The notes under the pieces are model-generated. The model had not been told where the DNA came from, ran no database searches, and worked only from the letters and a program-made list of their open reading frames with translations. A stretch of 64,000 nt of DNA, taken from assembly GCF_035222485.1 (NCBI RefSeq), contig NC_085920.1, positions 744,001 through 808,000 of the forward strand. The letters run 5' to 3'. Origin of the DNA: Podospora pseudoanserina (lineage: Eukaryota; Ascomycota; Sordariomycetes; Sordariales; Podosporaceae). The translations under genes were made by a program, and so were the position numbers. Every line of letters starts with the position of its first letter. Within the stretch, counting starts at the first letter, position 1. Of this stretch, positions 22,002-33,201 are shown in pieces.

Positions 22002-25000
22002 ATGGCGGACCCATACGACGCCGACGTCCCAGAAGAGGAGAGCCCAATATTCCGCCACCTCCTCGCCTCGCTTCACTACGGATACCCAGCCGCTGTCTTC
22101 ATCTACTACACCATCTCGTCCACCATTGCGGTTTGCACTCTCCAGACCCGGTCCACCGCCGAGTCCAAGGACCATCCCCGTCGCAGGTTCATCTCTTGGC
22201 TGTTGATGCTGGGCATTCTGAGTTGGTTTGCTCAACTGGGATATCTACTATTTGTGGCGGTTGCCGAAGAGAAGTTCCCCCCGGCGGAGCAGGATGTCAT
22301 CATCGGCTTGCTGAGCTGCGCGCTGGTGTTTGGGGTGCAGTTTGCGGGGCTTTGGGAGGCGGAAAAGGCGGTGGTGCTGTGGCCGTATATGGGGAGTGTG
22401 GGCATGGGGATGGTTTTTGAACCTGTTTTGGTTTGGTTGACTTGGAAGACTACGGTGGAAACTGGGGGGTTGGGATTCAGGAAGATTTTTGATTTCTCGG
22501 CGGCTGGGGCGAGATGGGCTGCGTTTGGGTTGGTGTTGATGTTTTATTTTGAGGGGGTTTGGAATGTGAAGAGGGAAAAGGCTACTGATATGGAAAGGCA
22601 GGGCTTGCTCAACAAGACGAATGGACATGTGAACGGGGTTGAGTCGGATGGGGAGGAGAGGAGCCAGAATGGGTATGGGGCTACGTCGGATAGTTCTACG
22701 GATGCTAGTCAGAGCCCGACTACTGATGCGGTTGAGTCTCCGTGGGAGAGGAGGGAGAGGCAGGCAAATGAGGCGATGGAGAAGAGGTTGAAGGAGAAGG
22801 GTAACTGGGTTACATACGCGAAGAGTTTCTTGGTATGTCTGAATAGTATGTGGATGCTGAGGTGAAGCTAATGTGACACGGATGCAGGTTTTCTTCCCTT
22901 ACGTTTGGCCTGTCAATCATCGATCGCTTCAGGTTCGCGTTGTTCTTGTTGGTGTTTGCTTGCTCGCCATGAACGCCATCAATGTTTTGATCCCGCGGCA
23001 GATGGGCATCATTATGGACAGTTTGGCTGGTGATGTGGACAGAAACCCCTGGACCGAGGTCATGATATTTGCTGGTCTGAAGCTGGTAGCTTCCGAAGCA
23101 GGTCTTTCCCTCTTGCGACAGTGGCTTTGGATTCCGGTTGAGTATTACTCCTTCGATGCTATGAGCACGGCGGCATACTCCCACGTCCTTAACCTCTCGT
23201 CCGATTTCCACGATTCGAAGAGTTCTTCCGACATCATGATGGCCATTCAGTCTGGTCAAAGCATCTCCAACATGCTCGAATCGATTTGTTTTCAGGCCGT
23301 TCCCATGCTGATCGATATGACGGTCGCCTTCATCTACCTGTCGTATACCTTTGGACCGTACGAAGGCTTCATCACCATTGCTACCGCGGCCGTGTTTCTG
23401 TATATTGCCACTCGGATGATTTCGAAGCTCAAGTCTGCGAGGAGAGGTGAGGTCAGCGCCTGGTTCAAGGAACACTATGTCAGACAGGCTGGTATTCAGG
23501 GATGGTCAACGGTCACCTGCTTCAACCAAGTTGGACATGAGGAGGCAAGATACTCGGAGGCTGTCAAGGATCGGGTGGCAAAGTCGCAGAAGGTGTACTT
23601 TGGCTACGTGGTTGCTTATGCTTTCCAGTTCTTGGTGTTACTGTCGGGTTTGCTTGCTGGTGCTTTTCTGGCGGTTTACCAGATTACACATGGCCAAGTC
23701 ACACCCGGAAAGTTCATCATGTTGCTGACGTATTGGGCTCAGCTGGTGGCGCCGCTGACCTTCTTTGCTGGGCTGGGCAAGACGATAAGCAAGGATCTTA
23801 TTCACGCCGAGCAGCTGTTGGAGATCATGCAGACGAAACCGACCATCAAGAACAAGGAGGGGGCACCGCCACTGTATTTCACCGGCGGGAGGGTCAAGTT
23901 TGAGAATGTGTGCTTCTCGTACGACAAGAAGAAGGAGATCTTGAGGAACATCGACTTTGAGGCCACGCCCGGGATGACGGTTGCTTTTGTTGGGGCAACG
24001 GGGGCGGGAAAGTCGACGATTCTGAAGCTGCTGGATCGGTTCTATGATGTGACGAAGGGAAGCATCATGATTGATGGGCAGGATATCAGGGATGTGGATT
24101 TGTTCAGGTATGCTACTAACGAGCTGATTAGATACGAGGGTAATGCTAACGACATGAACAGCTTGAGAGGACAAATCGGCATTGTCCCGCAAAGCCCGAT
24201 CCTGTTTGATGACACCATCATGAACAATGTCCGGTATGCGAAGCTCACGGCGACAGATGAGGAGGTCCATGAGGCGTGCAAGGCTGCTAGTATCCATGAA
24301 CAAATCATGGGATTCTCGGACGGTTACAACACTCGGGTTGGGGAGCGTGGTGTCAAGCTTTCTGGGGGTGAGCTTCAAAGAGTGGCGATTGCAAGGGCCA
24401 TCTTGAAGAGGCCGGCAATTGTGCTCCTCGATGAGGCTACCAGTGCGGTCGATACCGAGACTGAGCAGAAAATTCAGGAGGCATTGAGAACCCTTTGCAA
24501 GGGGAGGACCACTTTTATTGTTGCGTAAGTTTTGTTGAAATGGGAGACAAGGGGCTAAAGTGCTGACGTTGTTTTGATAGGCATCGACTTTCCACTATCA
24601 TGAATGCTGACCGCATTATTGTTGTTGGCGGAGGAGAGATTGTCGAACAGGGCAGCCACGAGGAGCTGATCCTGCAAGAGGACGGCAAATATGCCGAGCT
24701 CTGGTCGAAGCAAATTTTTGTCAAGCCCAAGGACAGCAAGGATTCGACTCCGGACGGCACCAAGTCCCCGGTCAAGGGACGTAAAGCACCGAATATCGTC
24801 AATGACCTGAGCGCTGAAGCTACCAACTCGGTGCTCGCGAAAGTGACAAACAAGCCAAGTGTGCAGACGAATGGAGACGCCACGAAAGATCCGAACAGCG
24901 CTGTAAACGGCTCCGTCGGCTCAGAGAACACCAAACCAGCGAGTGGTGCAGTGAACGGGCACAAAAAAGAGGTATGATTGATAGAATCCTGTTTGCACTG

Positions 25001-25825
25001 AAGGGAATGTATCGGGCTCTATATATATCGTGACATATATATCTAGATACATGGACTTTTTGGTGGCTCGGGGTTCTATCTTTCCTGGCCTTTTCTAACC
25101 CCGTGTAGGACACTTCGTCGTCGTCGAGCCGCTTGAGGCTGAACCCTGGTGCTCCGACCTTTATGCCTCGCATTAGCACAACCACTCCGTCTAGCCCTGT
25201 TGGAAGGGTAGTGGATCGGTCATTTGGAAACGACAGCCCGCGGGTTGTACCTTTGACTACTACTCCTGCACCACCTCCTTCACCTGTTGCCCCCCTTCCT
25301 CGTGGACTTGTTCCACCGCCTGGGGTCATCCCGCCGAACCACCACGTTCAGTTTTTTGCCACGCCAGTGGTTATGGTTCCTGCTGGGGCGGCGGCAACGC
25401 CGTATCCGCTGTTTCCACCCGGCGGTGGGTTGCCTTTGTCGTCCTCGTTGGGTGTGAGACAAACGCAGCAGCAGAGAGTAGGGCAGAATGTCAAGCAGCA
25501 GTACTGGGGAAAAGTCCCGTCAACCGTGGGAATGATGGGTATGGGATTGACGACAACTCCAAGAAAACCGAGATTAGATTGGAAGTCGATCTCACCGCGG
25601 ACACCTGAGAGTGATGACGAGGAGGATGAGGATGAGAAGGGAAAGCGGACATGTTTTGATGATGATGAGAAGAAGGGGAAGAAGGGGGGTGGTGATGGGG
25701 ATGATGAGAAGGAGGGAGAAGTGAGGGGATACTTCCCGTTTTATTCGAGGAGGATTCAGAGCAAAAGTGAGCCGAGTGGTTCTGGGCAGGGTATCAGTCG
25801 GTCTCCTACCGAAGTGGAGGAGTGA
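22002..25825 (+). CDS. hmt1: HMT1-type vacuolar half ABC transporter with PAM2-like tail
   Basis: An ABCB half-transporter with an extra N-terminal membrane domain (TMD0), like S. pombe Hmt1, which loads heavy-metal thiol conjugates into the vacuole. Five exons: 22002-22832, 22888-24107, 24162-24524, 24581-24971, 25109-25825; 1173 residues. About five N-terminal spans precede a linker, a six-span TMD (~280-580) and one nucleotide-binding domain with Walker [10 protein letters not shown] (~644), Q-loop VPQSP, signature LSGGELQ (~749), Walker [11 protein letters not shown] and H-loop AHRLST. The 54-nt intron at 24108-24161 has no stop and hides in the frame; removal gives [16 protein letters not shown]. 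The last exon adds ~238 residues: a PAM2-like [10 protein letters not shown] (946-955), a Pro-rich stretch and an acidic C-terminus. If the 137-nt last intron is retained, translation stops one codon later. Confidence 0.9.
24972..25108 (+). other. Last intron of hmt1; retention would remove the tail
   Basis: Donor GTATGA after GAG, branch TTCTAACC, acceptor GTGTAG. The in-frame TGA lies inside the donor itself (GAG|GTA TGA), so an unspliced transcript encodes a protein ending HKKEV. At 137 nt it is longer than the other introns of this gene (54-56 nt). Confidence 0.75.
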
Positions 25826-26875
25826 GTGGGTGATCAAGCATCTTTTTTGGGGGGTTCATACCTTTTGACTGCAGCATTGTGCATCTATAGAGGGGTTGAA
25901 AGGGGGGTGTTAGCTATTTATTCACAATCACATTAGAGGTGGGATAGGTAGGGGGGAGAGAGCCGGGGTGGTGGGGGTGGTTTAGAAATGGGGTTAACTT
26001 ATTTGCATTCTGTTTCATGGGATAGATAAAGTTTCGTGTTTTTTTCTTCTCCCTTTTTGTCTTCTTTCGGGGGGTGATTATAACGTGATAATGGTGGCTG
26101 AGAAAATGGCTGGGTGTAAGGAAGGGTTGAGTTGGTGGTTTAATTCTTATGATAATGATATCGTGGGATAAAGCGGGGGAGAATTATGGATTTAGTTATA
26201 TGTGTCTTTGGTTTAATGAGATGGGTTATTATTGTCTTGATTTTGTGTTGGGTGAGACAGATGTGTGAGCTGTTCAATGATTGTAATCCAAGAGAGAAGT
26301 GGTGTGCTGCTGAATATCTCTTTTTACTTTTTTTGATCATTCTTTTGGCCTTCATTAATGCATACACAACAATTGTACATATGGATGAGAATGTTTATCC
26401 AGAAAGGCAAAAGATACTGAGATCCTCCCTCTTTTCCCAGCTATTCGGGGTGAGCTCCTCCTACCACCATTTTTGCTTGTCCCCCTCTCTCATCTGGCCC
26501 AGCCAACTTGCTCACACACCATCAAACACTCCCACCAGACTCTCGCTTCCTCCTTTCTCCCTAATGTACAATAAAAAACTACAAGTAATGTCCGCATCAT
26601 GGAAAAAACAACACATAGATGCTCGCTTTCCCCCACCCCCCATCCCTTCCCACGCCAACAAATTTTAAGAGTGGTGTTGTTGTTCGTTTTTGTTTTCATG
26701 TGTGGTGTGTGTGTCGAAAATGCTCAAGGCGCCGCACAACCTACCCCCCTTCCCTTCTATACATTTGCCGAGAAATGGTTCCTGCCCCTTGCTGAACATT
26801 ATCCCGTATAATACAGTTTCTTGTTTTTTTTTTTTTTGGCCAACAACACCAAATCAAAAGAAAGAAGAAGCAAAT
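25826..26875. other. Intergenic region between convergent genes
   Basis: Shared 3' flanks of the ABC transporter (plus) and TIM44 (minus). The sequence is locally rich in A and T with T and G runs; no gene is supported. Confidence 0.6.
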
Positions 26876-28641
26876 TTAAATCCACTCCCTCCCGCTCTTT
26901 TGCATCTCAATCAACCTCCACCCTCTAGTCTCTGGGTTGTTGACATCCTCAGGTATCCTCGTGATACCAATAGCATACGTCACGAGAGAGACCTTGTCCT
27001 CCATGCCCGCCGCGAGCTTGCCCGTCTTGGCGTTGCGGTACACATGCACCTCCTGCGTCCGGCAAGTAATAACAAAAACCGGGATCTCGCCAGGGTCGAG
27101 CATGCGCGCCTTGAGGACGTCCACACCTCGGATATCGAGGATGCGGCCGTCAGACTTGAGGCCGTTCTGGAGGTACTGCTTCGTCAGGGCCTCGTACACA
27201 GAGTACTGCGCCTCTGAGAGCCAGAGCTTAAGCGTCTCGACGTCACCCTTGACGTAGGCGTCGAGGACTTCGGGGAGGATGTACTCTCGAAGTTCCTGGA
27301 GGAAGGTCTCCATCTGGAAGGCCGGGTCCATGGTGCGGACCTTCTTGATGACCATGGCCGTCTCGTTCTCGGCGAAGAAGCCGGCGACGCGGTCGGTGAT
27401 GCTGCGGGCGGTGGAGATGAGGGGGTTCTCGGACTCTTGGTAGACTGATTTCAGGCCGAAGACGCTCTGCATCATCTTGTTGGAGTCGCGGAAGTCGCGC
27501 CAGGCTTCCTTCCAGGCGGCGTCCTTGTGGAGAGTGACGTTGGTTCCGGCGCTGAGGGAGTATTGTTAGCTGGGTATGCTTGCTACTTTGCAAGCAACAA
27601 GACTTACTTGGGGTCCTCCTCATGGATCTCGGTCTGTGGCCTGAGCTTCTCTAGAGCCTCTTTCCGCTTCCTGCGCTCCTCCTTCTCGATCCACCCACCA
27701 TATCTCGAACTGCTTCCGTCGTCGATCACATCCTTCACATTCTTGTACGCCTCGGTCTCACGAATTGGCTTGGTGGCTTTGTCGAGCACCTCACCAGTAA
27801 TGTTGGCACCCTTTCTCACACCCTTCATGGCACGTGTCTCCCAGGTCCACTGAGCACCCTTGCCGATGGCACCAGCAGTGGTTTTGACAACGGTCGCGGC
27901 AGTGTTGGTGACGGCACCGGTCGTGGCCTCGTAGGCCTCACGGGCCTTGCGGACCTTTTCGCTCTCGATAAACTCGGTGGCGCCAGCGGACAGGGCCTTG
28001 GTTGACTCATTCCACTCCTTCGACTGCTTGAATTCGCTCTGCATCGTGTCCAGGAACACCTGCCATGGAGTCTTATCGCCATGTGGTGGGGGAGGTGGTG
28101 CATCGCCCTTCTTTCCCTTCTCCTCCTTCTTGCTCTCTGACTCCTCGCCCTCGCCCTCTTCTTTCTTCTCCTTGGCCTCTTCCTTGGTCTCCTCCTTGCC
28201 CTCCTCCTTGGACTCTGGCTCCTTCTCCTTCTCTTCTACTGGTACTTTACGTTCCTTGGCGTTCTCGGACTGAAGTGATCTGGAAGAGGCGTGGAACGAG
28301 CGGCTGTGTGATGGTGGTGATGTGTCTAATCTGAGCGAACTGGGGAGGAAGGTCGATCGGAGGAGGGGTTGTTGCTGGAGCGAAGGAGGGGTAGATGGCC
28401 GCCGAAGCCCGTTCTGGATGTGGGAGGTCTGACTGGAGAGAAGGCGAATCTGTGCTGGCACAACAGTATTATTGCTGGTGATGTTGCGGAGGCCCGATAC
28501 TCGCAATGGAGCGGCGGGCGACAGCCTCTGGATCTGCCGGGAGGCGTTCATGATTACTGCGGCTGTTGCTGCTGCTGTGAAAGAGGACGGCCCTAGACAG
28601 GCGCGAAGAGAAGTGGAATTATTGAAGCCGACAGCCGACAT
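26876..28641 (-). CDS. tim44: Mitochondrial import inner membrane translocase subunit TIM44
   Basis: Anchors mtHsp70 to the TIM23 channel on the matrix side. Two exons, 27609-28641 and 26876-27552, with a 56-nt intron; 569 residues. The basic, Ser-rich N-terminus with LRNITSNN and RSFHASSRSLQ is a mitochondrial targeting region. A highly charged Glu/Lys stretch follows (~140-190), then the helical segment TPWQVFLDTMQSEFKQSKEW and the C-terminal Tim44 domain (~380-565) with DRVAGFFAENETAMVIKKV, LPEVLDAYVKGD and the ending RGWRLIEMQKSGREWI. The first ATG at 28641 is used; an ATG at 28551 (MNASRQIQRL) would also leave a good presequence. It is divergent from the uS11m gene, 393 bases away. Confidence 0.92.
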
Positions 28642-29034
28642 CAGCGAGAGTGTAACATGAAAGAAAGCGCGCAAGTGTGGTGGGATTTCGGCCCATGCAA
28701 AGTGGATGGGATGCGGCAACAAGAAGATGCTTCAATATCTGGGGTCCCGAAATCTCGAATTCTTTGGCCGCCCGCCAAAATCTTTGCCAAGACCCCGGCA
28801 AATTCCCGGCTCGGCGCTCCAGTCGGCCGCCACCGAGGGGTCCCAAAAATTAATTCGAGCTCCAAAGGCGGTCATTGCGCTCAGCAGTGATCACCTAGTG
28901 AGCGACCTCCAATTGCGCCCCGTGTCTCCGAAGACCGCCCACGACCAATCCGCTAGTGCCCCGAGTCGAGTCGAAACCGAACAAGCCGTTCCGATCCTCT
29001 TTGAAACCCAGCAGACAGCAACTGGTAACAAAAG
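28642..29034. promoter_or_regulatory. Bidirectional promoter of TIM44 and uS11m with CCAAT box
   Basis: A 393-bp gap separates the two divergent start codons. A CCAAT box on the plus strand at 28945-28949 lies about 85 bases before the uS11m ATG. CCAAT is the site of the HAP/CBC complex, which controls respiratory genes in fungi; control here is inferred. Confidence 0.5.
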
Positions 29035-29691
29035 ATGAGTCGGTTCTCGACGCCCCGCCTCATGGCACAGGGCATGCTTCGGACCTTGACCAAACCTCGA
29101 CACCCAGCTCCCAGCGCGCCGCAATGGGCTCGCCTCTTCTCCCAGTCGCCCATTGTACGGGCTGATAACCCTTCTTCCCCGGCATCACAGTCGGACGCCA
29201 TGATGACCCTTACGAGGAACTTCATGGAGAACGTTGCCGATCCCTCCAAAGCCAACAGCAGCAGCGGAGACCTGACACAGGATTTCAATCTGGATCCTTT
29301 GGAGGAGGATACCGAGCTGGAGCCATATCACTTCCACATTTACTCGCACAAGCACAACACACACGTCACTCTCACAAAGCCCAACCGGGACGCCCTCATC
29401 TCGCTATCTTGCGGCAACCTCGGTTTCAAGCATGCCGGACGCAAGCACTACGATTCGGCGTACCAGCTGGGAGCATATGTGATCGACAAGATGAACCAGA
29501 AGGGTTTGACGAAGAAGATTCACAAGTTGGAGGTTATCCTGCGCGGTTTCGGGTCCGGGAGAGAGGCGGTCGTCAAGGTCCTGATGGGCAACGAAGGCAA
29601 GGGGTTGAGGGATAAGATTGTCAAGGTGTCGGATTCGACAAGAATCAAGTTCGGTGGTACCAGAAGCAAAAAACCAAGGAGATTGGGTTAA
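29035..29691 (+). CDS. mrps18: Mitochondrial small-subunit ribosomal protein uS11m
   Basis: A 218-residue single-exon protein with a basic mitochondrial presequence (MSRFSTPRLMAQGMLRTLTK) and a C-terminal uS11 domain: YHFHIYSHKHNTHVTLTKP, SLSCGNLGFKHAGRKHYDSAYQLG, the helix with GLTKKIHKLEVILRGFGSGREA, and the basic end DSTRIKFGGTRSKKPRRLG that contacts 16S-like rRNA at the platform. This is the fungal equivalent of yeast Mrps18. The ~90 residues between presequence and domain are acidic and variable, as in fungal homologues. Confidence 0.93.
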   Translation: MSRFSTPRLMAQGMLRTLTKPRHPAPSAPQWARLFSQSPIVRADNPSSPASQSDAMMTLTRNFMENVADPSKANSSSGDLTQDFNLDPLEEDTELEPYHFHIYSHKHNTHVTLTKPNRDALISLSCGNLGFKHAGRKHYDSAYQLGAYVIDKMNQKGLTKKIHKLEVILRGFGSGREAVVKVLMGNEGKGLRDKIVKVSDSTRIKFGGTRSKKPRRLG

Positions 29692-30092
29692 AGGGTTGAT
29701 AGAAATTTTGGGGGTTGGGAATGTCGAAACCTGGGGCAGATCCATATCCTGTGTATATGTTGTATATTATCATGTTCTTTCCGGGGACTCCTGGGAGGCT
29801 TTTCTCCTTTGTTCAGAAGTGTTTACCCATATTTGACCATGGGAACAGGCCCTAAGGGATATATCCCTCTGGTGGTCTTGCGTTCATCCTATGTTGAAGC
29901 AACGAATGTCGTTCTGAGGTCTTGGGTCCGGCGGAATGGATACCAAAGCGCCGGCTTGCAACGGCCTGGACCCACTTAAAATTTCAAGTTCTCCCGGCCC
30001 TGTCAATTCAACTTTCAGCATTCCGTCCCGCAAGTGACCTTGCAACCCACCAGATCCATCCCCGATATTACCGCGCAATGTAGCCGTCCACC
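29692..30092. other. Intergenic region
   Basis: About 400 bases between tandem genes: the 3' flank of uS11m and the promoter of BCS1. No further feature is seen. Confidence 0.6.
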
Positions 30093-31622
30093 ATGCCGGC
30101 GCCCAATTCCCAGATGCCGCCCGCGGTGGGCCTGCCGTTCCCGCCATCACCGCAGTCAGCACAATCACCACCACCATATAGCCCCTCAGCCCCGCCATCA
30201 ACCAGCCCCTCCACCGCGGCGGCCCCCTCCTTCCTCCCCCTCGACCAGCTCTTCACCAACCCCGTCTTCGCAGGCGGTCTCGGCCTCGCCTCCCTAGGCG
30301 CAGCCGCCGCCTTTGGCCGCCGCACCCTGATCCAAGGCACTGCCCTCCTCCGCCGCCAGCTCCTCGTCAACATCGAGATCTCCAAGCGCGACCCCTCCTA
30401 CTCCTGGGTTCTGGCCTGGCTGGCCCAACCAAGAGACAACTCGGGCTTCATCGCCCAGCGCCTCACCCGGCTCCGGTCACTGTCTGTAACAACAACAACC
30501 AAATCCCTCTCCAAAGTCGCCGGCGAAGAAGGCAACGGCCGCACCCACGCCGATTTCCGCGTCCAGCCAGGGTTCGGGCACCACATCGTCCGCCACAAGC
30601 CAGGGGTGTACATCGCCGTCAACCGCGAGAAAGCCTCCACCGCCACCACCGCGACGGGCGAGCCCCACGAGACGTTGACGCTTACCCTCCTCTGGATGCA
30701 CCGGCATGTCCTGGCCGAGGTCTTCACCCAGGCTCACGAGCTGGCGCAGTCTTTCCAGCAGGGCAAGACAGTTGTCTACACGGCCCGCAACATGCAGTGG
30801 ACCGTGCTTGGGAAGCCAAGACTCAAACGCCCTCTCGGGAGCGTCATTCTCGACGAGGGGGTGAAGGAAAGCTTGGTGGCGGATGTGAAGGAGTTTATGG
30901 CTGCTCAGGAGTGGTACACGGAGCGGGGTGTCCCCTATCGGCGCGGATATCTGCTTTATGGCCCGCCGGGGACGGGAAAGACGAGTTTTATCCAGGCGCT
31001 GGCGGGAGAGCTGGATTACTCGGTTGCCATGATTAATTTGTCCGAGATGGGCATGACGGATGATTTGCTGGCGCAGCTGTTGACGCAGTTGCCCGAGAAG
31101 AGTATCTTGTTGTTGGAGGATGTGGATGCTGCGTTGGTGAATAGACGGCAGAGGGATCCGGATGGGTATTCTGGGAGGAGTGTTACTGCTTCTGGGTTGT
31201 TGAACGCTCTGGACGGCTTGGCGGCGGGCGAGGATAGGATAGCGTTTTTAACGACGAACCACATTGACAAGCTTGATCCGGCGCTGATCAGACCGGGGAG
31301 AGTGGACATGATGGTGAGGATTGGGGAGGCGTCGCGGTATCAGGCCGGTCAAATGTGGGATAGGTACTATGGGGATGTTGACACTGACCACAAGGGCAGG
31401 GAAAGGTTCTTGGAGAGATTGGATGGGTTGGGGTTGTTTGGTGGCGACCAGAAAGATCCTGCTGTTCCTAAAAGACACACGTCTACGGCGGCCATTCAGG
31501 GATTGTTCCAGTTCCACAAGGGGGACATGGAAGGGGCGATCAAGATGGCTGAGCACTTGATCCCGAGGACATATGAGCCCGAGCCTCCTACTGTGGAGGG
31601 GTCGATTAAATCTCCTGCCTGA
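30093..31622 (+). CDS. bcs1: Mitochondrial AAA chaperone BCS1 (complex III assembly)
   Basis: BCS1 moves the folded Rieske iron-sulfur protein across the inner membrane into the bc1 complex. A 509-residue single-exon protein. After a Pro/Ser-rich N-terminus there is one membrane span (~55-75, PVFAGGLGLASLGAAAAFG), the BCS1-specific domain (SYSWVLAWLAQ, then HADFRVQPGFGHHIVRHKPG), and one AAA module with Walker A GPPGTGKT (~290), Walker B ILLLEDVDAA (~336), and the arginine-finger region FLTTNHIDKLDPALIRPGRVD. The protein carries an internal targeting signal after the span rather than a cleaved presequence, as known for yeast Bcs1. The Pro/Ser-rich N-terminal ~50 residues are longer than in yeast. 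Confidence 0.94.
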   Translation: MPAPNSQMPPAVGLPFPPSPQSAQSPPPYSPSAPPSTSPSTAAAPSFLPLDQLFTNPVFAGGLGLASLGAAAAFGRRTLIQGTALLRRQLLVNIEISKRDPSYSWVLAWLAQPRDNSGFIAQRLTRLRSLSVTTTTKSLSKVAGEEGNGRTHADFRVQPGFGHHIVRHKPGVYIAVNREKASTATTATGEPHETLTLTLLWMHRHVLAEVFTQAHELAQSFQQGKTVVYTARNMQWTVLGKPRLKRPLGSVILDEGVKESLVADVKEFMAAQEWYTERGVPYRRGYLLYGPPGTGKTSFIQALAGELDYSVAMINLSEMGMTDDLLAQLLTQLPEKSILLLEDVDAALVNRRQRDPDGYSGRSVTASGLLNALDGLAAGEDRIAFLTTNHIDKLDPALIRPGRVDMMVRIGEASRYQAGQMWDRYYGDVDTDHKGRERFLERLDGLGLFGGDQKDPAVPKRHTSTAAIQGLFQFHKGDMEGAIKMAEHLIPRTYEPEPPTVEGSIKSPA

Positions 31623-32089
31623 GAAGCAGGCAAAGGTTTTTGTATATCAATGTACATTATGTAAAACTGTATAGACCGTTGATACCCCAGCTTTTATCCA
31701 ACATTGCTTGATGCTAGCCCCTCCATATATTTACTTCGGCTTGGCCTGCTCCTTTGATTATAGGAACTTCATCGTAAGGTTAAGTAGCCCCTAAAAGCTC
31801 ATGCCACTCCTCTATATGTCCTCCCAACTGACTTGTTGTCAAGTCGCTCGAGGCGTAGATATGTGCCAGAATAATAAATATGGCACAGGACCACATACAA
31901 CTGTGATCGTTTGCATCTCAGGTCCTCCAACTGGCCGAATTGGATTCCACGTCCTGGTTCCAAGTGATTCGTTGCCAATGGGCCGAGTTTGCTGATGTGA
32001 TATGTCGGCCGGGCCTGCAAAAGCTAGTCGTAATCCAACACTGAGCCGGATATGAGTTTCTGATAACCGTAGTCCCAGTGGTAGGGGTC
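31623..32089. other. Intergenic region between convergent genes
   Basis: Shared 3' flanks of BCS1 (plus) and PYM (minus). No gene is supported. Confidence 0.6.
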
Positions 32090-32701
32090 TCAGTCGTCGG
32101 CGGTCTTGTCCTTGGTGGGATCGGCCTCCTTGTTCTTGGGCTCTCCTTCAGAGTCAAAGCCCAAAGCATCAAGCTCGCGAATAAGCTCGTTAATCTTGAG
32201 GACCTTCGCCAATTGCTCAGGCAAGAGAGCAGTACCTTCCTCCTGCTTCTCTTGAAGACTCTTCACCTGCCTGAGCTTCTTCTTGAGGTTGCGAGCCTTC
32301 TTCGCCTTCTCCACCTCGGAGTCGAGCTCTTCCACTACAGGCTCGGGGGCCTTCTCGGGGGCCTTCTCGGGGGCCTTCGCCGAAGCACCGGCAGCCTCTG
32401 CAGCTTGAGCCTTGTTGCGGGCCGCCTCACGTCGCTTAGCGTTCTTATTCGCAGAGGCGGACGCAGCAGGCTTTGGTTCGTCCTTCAGGCCTTCCGAGCC
32501 GGGAGGGGGGCCCTTGCCGCGCGTGCGAAAGCTCTCGGCGGCGGGGTTCTTGTAGACTTCGATATCCTCAGGAGGGCGGTAGCCGGGGCGGATCTTGATT
32601 GCTTTTCTTGTGCTACCATCGGCACGGACAGACTCAGGGATGTGGCGCTCGCCGCTGGCCTCGTCGGTCACGATACCGGATTTGGTGGGTTGGGATGGCA
32701 T
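32090..32701 (-). CDS. pym1: PYM/WIBG homologue, exon-junction-complex disassembly factor
   Basis: A 203-residue single-exon protein. Its N-terminal ~35 residues hold the Mago-Y14-binding motif of PYM: SGERHIPESVRADGSTRKAI followed by KIRPGYRPPEDIEVYKN. The middle is Ala/Lys-rich and includes three tandem copies of APEK(A) encoded by a 15-base repeat near 32345. The C-terminal part (KKARNLKKKLRQVKSLQEKQ, then LPEQLAKVLKINELIRELDALG) is the helical ribosome-binding region of the family. PYM removes the EJC from spliced mRNAs during translation. This fits a genome with many introns. It is divergent from QCR9, sharing a 500-bp promoter. Confidence 0.9.
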   Translation of the reverse strand: MPSQPTKSGIVTDEASGERHIPESVRADGSTRKAIKIRPGYRPPEDIEVYKNPAAESFRTRGKGPPPGSEGLKDEPKPAASASANKNAKRREAARNKAQAAEAAGASAKAPEKAPEKAPEPVVEELDSEVEKAKKARNLKKKLRQVKSLQEKQEEGTALLPEQLAKVLKINELIRELDALGFDSEGEPKNKEADPTKDKTADD

Positions 32702-33201
32702 GGTTGTGGAGGTGGGGTTTGATCTGATGAAGCTGATGGGCGACAATGTGATGGAAGAAACAGAAACGGCCGGATCCAATTCACTCAAAATAAGTCTCGG
32801 CGGGAAAAAGGTTGACGAAAGCCCGTCACCTGCTGCACACCGGCGTGGCAGTACCGTTGCATGAGTTGCGAGAAACGGTCGAGTTGTCAGATGTGGATGA
32901 AAGACGCCATGTTGCTCTCTGCGCTCTCTGCTCCAGCAATAAATGTTTGGCGGGGTTCAGTCCCGCCAAGCTTTCTGCCCTGTCAAGCCTGGGAAGACAG
33001 CTTTGGCCAATCAGAAGGCAGCCGGATAGTTCCGTGCGGTGTTTCCGGCTTCCATTCAGTGGTCAGTCAGTTTTGCTTGCTCAATCGCATCGAAACACCC
33101 GGCCTTGACCAGCTTCGCGATCTCGCATCCACCTTCCCGACGTCAACCCCGGAACCCGAGTCTTTCAATTGACCCAGGTAGTCACCTCGAGAACCGACAA
33201 A
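32702..33201. promoter_or_regulatory. Bidirectional promoter of PYM and QCR9 with CCAAT box
   Basis: A 500-bp gap between divergent start codons. A CCAAT box (GGCCAATCAG) lies at 33007-33011, about 190 bases before the QCR9 ATG, a position and sequence typical of HAP-regulated respiratory genes. Regulation is inferred. Confidence 0.5.

Noticed and set aside
32078-32722. A 214-codon plus-strand Leu/Gly-rich frame
   Set aside because: Exact antisense of PYM, whose Mago-binding motif is clear.
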